A DNA stretch of 22,256 nt from Streptococcaceae bacterium (GTDB taxonomy: Bacteria; Bacillota; Bacilli; Lactobacillales; Streptococcaceae). Positions 21,295-22,256 of this stretch are shown here, piece by piece (positions within the stretch are counted from its first letter, which is position 1; each line of letters opens with the position of its first letter). The position numbers and the translations under genes are program-made. The notes below the pieces were generated by a model. That model did not search any database. It saw nothing but the letters and a program-made list of their open reading frames with translations, and had not been told where the DNA came from. The stretch covers positions 1-22,256 of the forward strand of contig JAITHN010000162.1 in assembly GCA_031279745.1 (NCBI GenBank), given 5' to 3'.

Positions 21295-22210
21295 GGCATT
21301 TTTTACAAGTTCGTCACAAAGATTGTAGGAAATGTGTAACTTTTGCTGCGAATGTCGCATTTTTTACCAAGTGCTCACCAATTTGGTTGCGAAAGTGTAA
21401 CTTTTGCTGCGAATGTCGCATTTTTTACTTGATCTGCACAAAGTTTGTGCGAGATGTGTAACTTTTGCTGCGAATGTCGCATTTTTTACCAGGTCGCCAT
21501 AGATACTGTGAAAGGAATGTAACTTTTGCTGCGAATGTCGCATTTTTTACCAAGTTGCCACAGAATCTGTGTAAGGAGTGTAACTTTTGCTGCGAATGTC
21601 GCATTTTTTACCAAGTTGCCACAGAACCTGTGTAAGGAGTGTAACTTTTGCGATGTATGCAGCATTTTTTACTTGATCTGCACAAAGTTTGTGCGAGATG
21701 TGTAACTTTTGCAACGGATGTCGCATTTTTTACCAGGCGCCATAGATACTGTGAAAGGAATGTAACTTTTGCTGCGAATGTCGCATTTTTTACCAGGTCG
21801 CCAGAGATACTGTGAATGGAATGTAACTTGTGCTGCGAATGTCGCAATTTTTACCAAGTTGCCACAGAATCTGTGTAAGGAGTGTAACTTTTGCTGCGAA
21901 TGTCGCTTTTTTTACCAGGTCGCCATAGATACTGTGAAAGGAGTGTAACTTTTGCTGCGAATGTCGCATTTTTTTCCAAGTTCTCACCGATTTGGTTGCG
22001 AAAGTGTAACTTTTGCTACGGATGTCGCATTTTTTCCCAGGGCAGCACACTTTCTGTGCGAGAGGTGTAACTTTTGCTGCGGATGTCGCATTTTTTTCCA
22101 GGGCAGCACACTTTCTGTGCGAGAGGTGTAACTTTTGCTGTATGCAGGTGGTGATGGAGCATTTTTTACCAACAAGCCACTAACTTTGTGTTAAGCATGT
22201 AAAAAATGCG
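21295..22210 (+). repeat. 61-bp repeat array 2, about 14 copies
   Basis: The core TGTAACTTTTGC starts at 21335, 21397, 21457, 21519, 21579, 21640, 21701, 21761, 21822, 21883, 21944, 22005, 22066 and 22127 (spacing 60-62, mean 61; one copy reads ACTTGTGC). It is the reverse complement of the core in array 1. Each unit continues with a hairpin TGCGA-ATG-TCGCA and six T, then a variable half of about 28 bp whose types recur: CACAAAGTTTGTG, CATAGATACTGTG, CACAGAATCTGTG, ACCAATTTGGT and GCACACTTTCTGTGC. The first unit is degraded and the last ends in an orientation switch. It fills the region upstream of the rpsL promoter; no gene is supported there. Confidence 0.97.
22159..22209. repeat. inverted repeat at the right edge of array 2
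   Basis: GCATTTTTTAC (22159-22169) and its exact complement GTAAAAAATGC (22199-22209), 11-bp arms around 29 bp. The right arm is the unit start in the opposite orientation, so the repeat family changes direction here. The last 47 bases of the window hold nothing else recognisable. Confidence 0.85.
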
Positions 22211-22256
22211 ACAATGCAATGGATTACGTGAGTCGCAAGATAATATCGCCACGATG

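Noticed and set aside
21608..22175. Minus-strand open frames through array 2 giving repeated peptides such as KNATFAAKV
   Set aside because: They only follow the repeat; the period of about 61 bp shifts frame with each unit, there are no ribosome sites, and the frames end at unit irregularities.
1..22256. Insertion sequences, prophage genes, tRNA or rRNA genes
   Set aside because: No transposase, integrase, phage protein, tRNA cloverleaf or rRNA sequence was recognised in the window.

Overview
The window looks like the chromosome of a low-GC Gram-positive bacterium of the order Lactobacillales, probably near the Enterococcaceae or Streptococcaceae. The evidence is a lactic-type X-prolyl dipeptidyl aminopeptidase (PepX), the gene order mreC-mreD-pcsB known from streptococci and enterococci, the short Gram-positive NagB, strong AGGAGG ribosome sites, and Firmicutes-type S12, S7 and EF-G. 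No genus can be named from sequence alone. All recognised genes but one lie on the minus strand. I saw no tRNA, rRNA, transposase or cas gene.

Layout from left to right. 1-4018: a likely minus-strand operon of pepX, a YitT-family membrane protein, a PNPOx-like flavin-binding protein and the first part of a DUF368 (PopT-type) polyprenyl-phosphate transporter cut by the window edge. 4338-7280: mreC, mreD and pcsB, a cell-shape and peptidoglycan-hydrolase cluster. 7353-11253: aconitase and isocitrate dehydrogenase, overlapping by 26 bp; they run citrate to 2-oxoglutarate, and no citrate synthase gene is beside them. 11399-12337: the only plus-strand gene, a membrane-anchored helical protein with three internal repeats, closed by a 25-bp perfect terminator stem. 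12407-12684: small degenerate tandem repeats. 12685-16553: a Nudix hydrolase, nagB behind its own promoter and a NagR/DasR-like operator, and a large YfhO-family membrane protein. 17690-21045: the str locus rpsL-rpsG-fusA, in which fusA has its own extended -10 promoter behind a strong terminator.

The most unusual content is noncoding. A family of 61-bp tandem repeats occurs as about 11 copies at 16870-17560 (downstream of fusA) and about 14 copies at 21295-22210 (upstream of rpsL), in opposite orientations, so the essential str locus sits inside a large inverted repeat. Each unit holds a short hairpin followed by a T-run, like a mini-terminator. The T-run side faces outward from the str locus in both arrays. 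The other half of each unit varies but mostly keeps a dyad. An unrelated three-copy repeat at 16600-16767 also has a 61-bp period.

Several starts needed correcting by ribosome-site and promoter position: mreC, nagB and the YfhO-family gene start with TTG, pcsB with GTG, and icd at an internal ATG.
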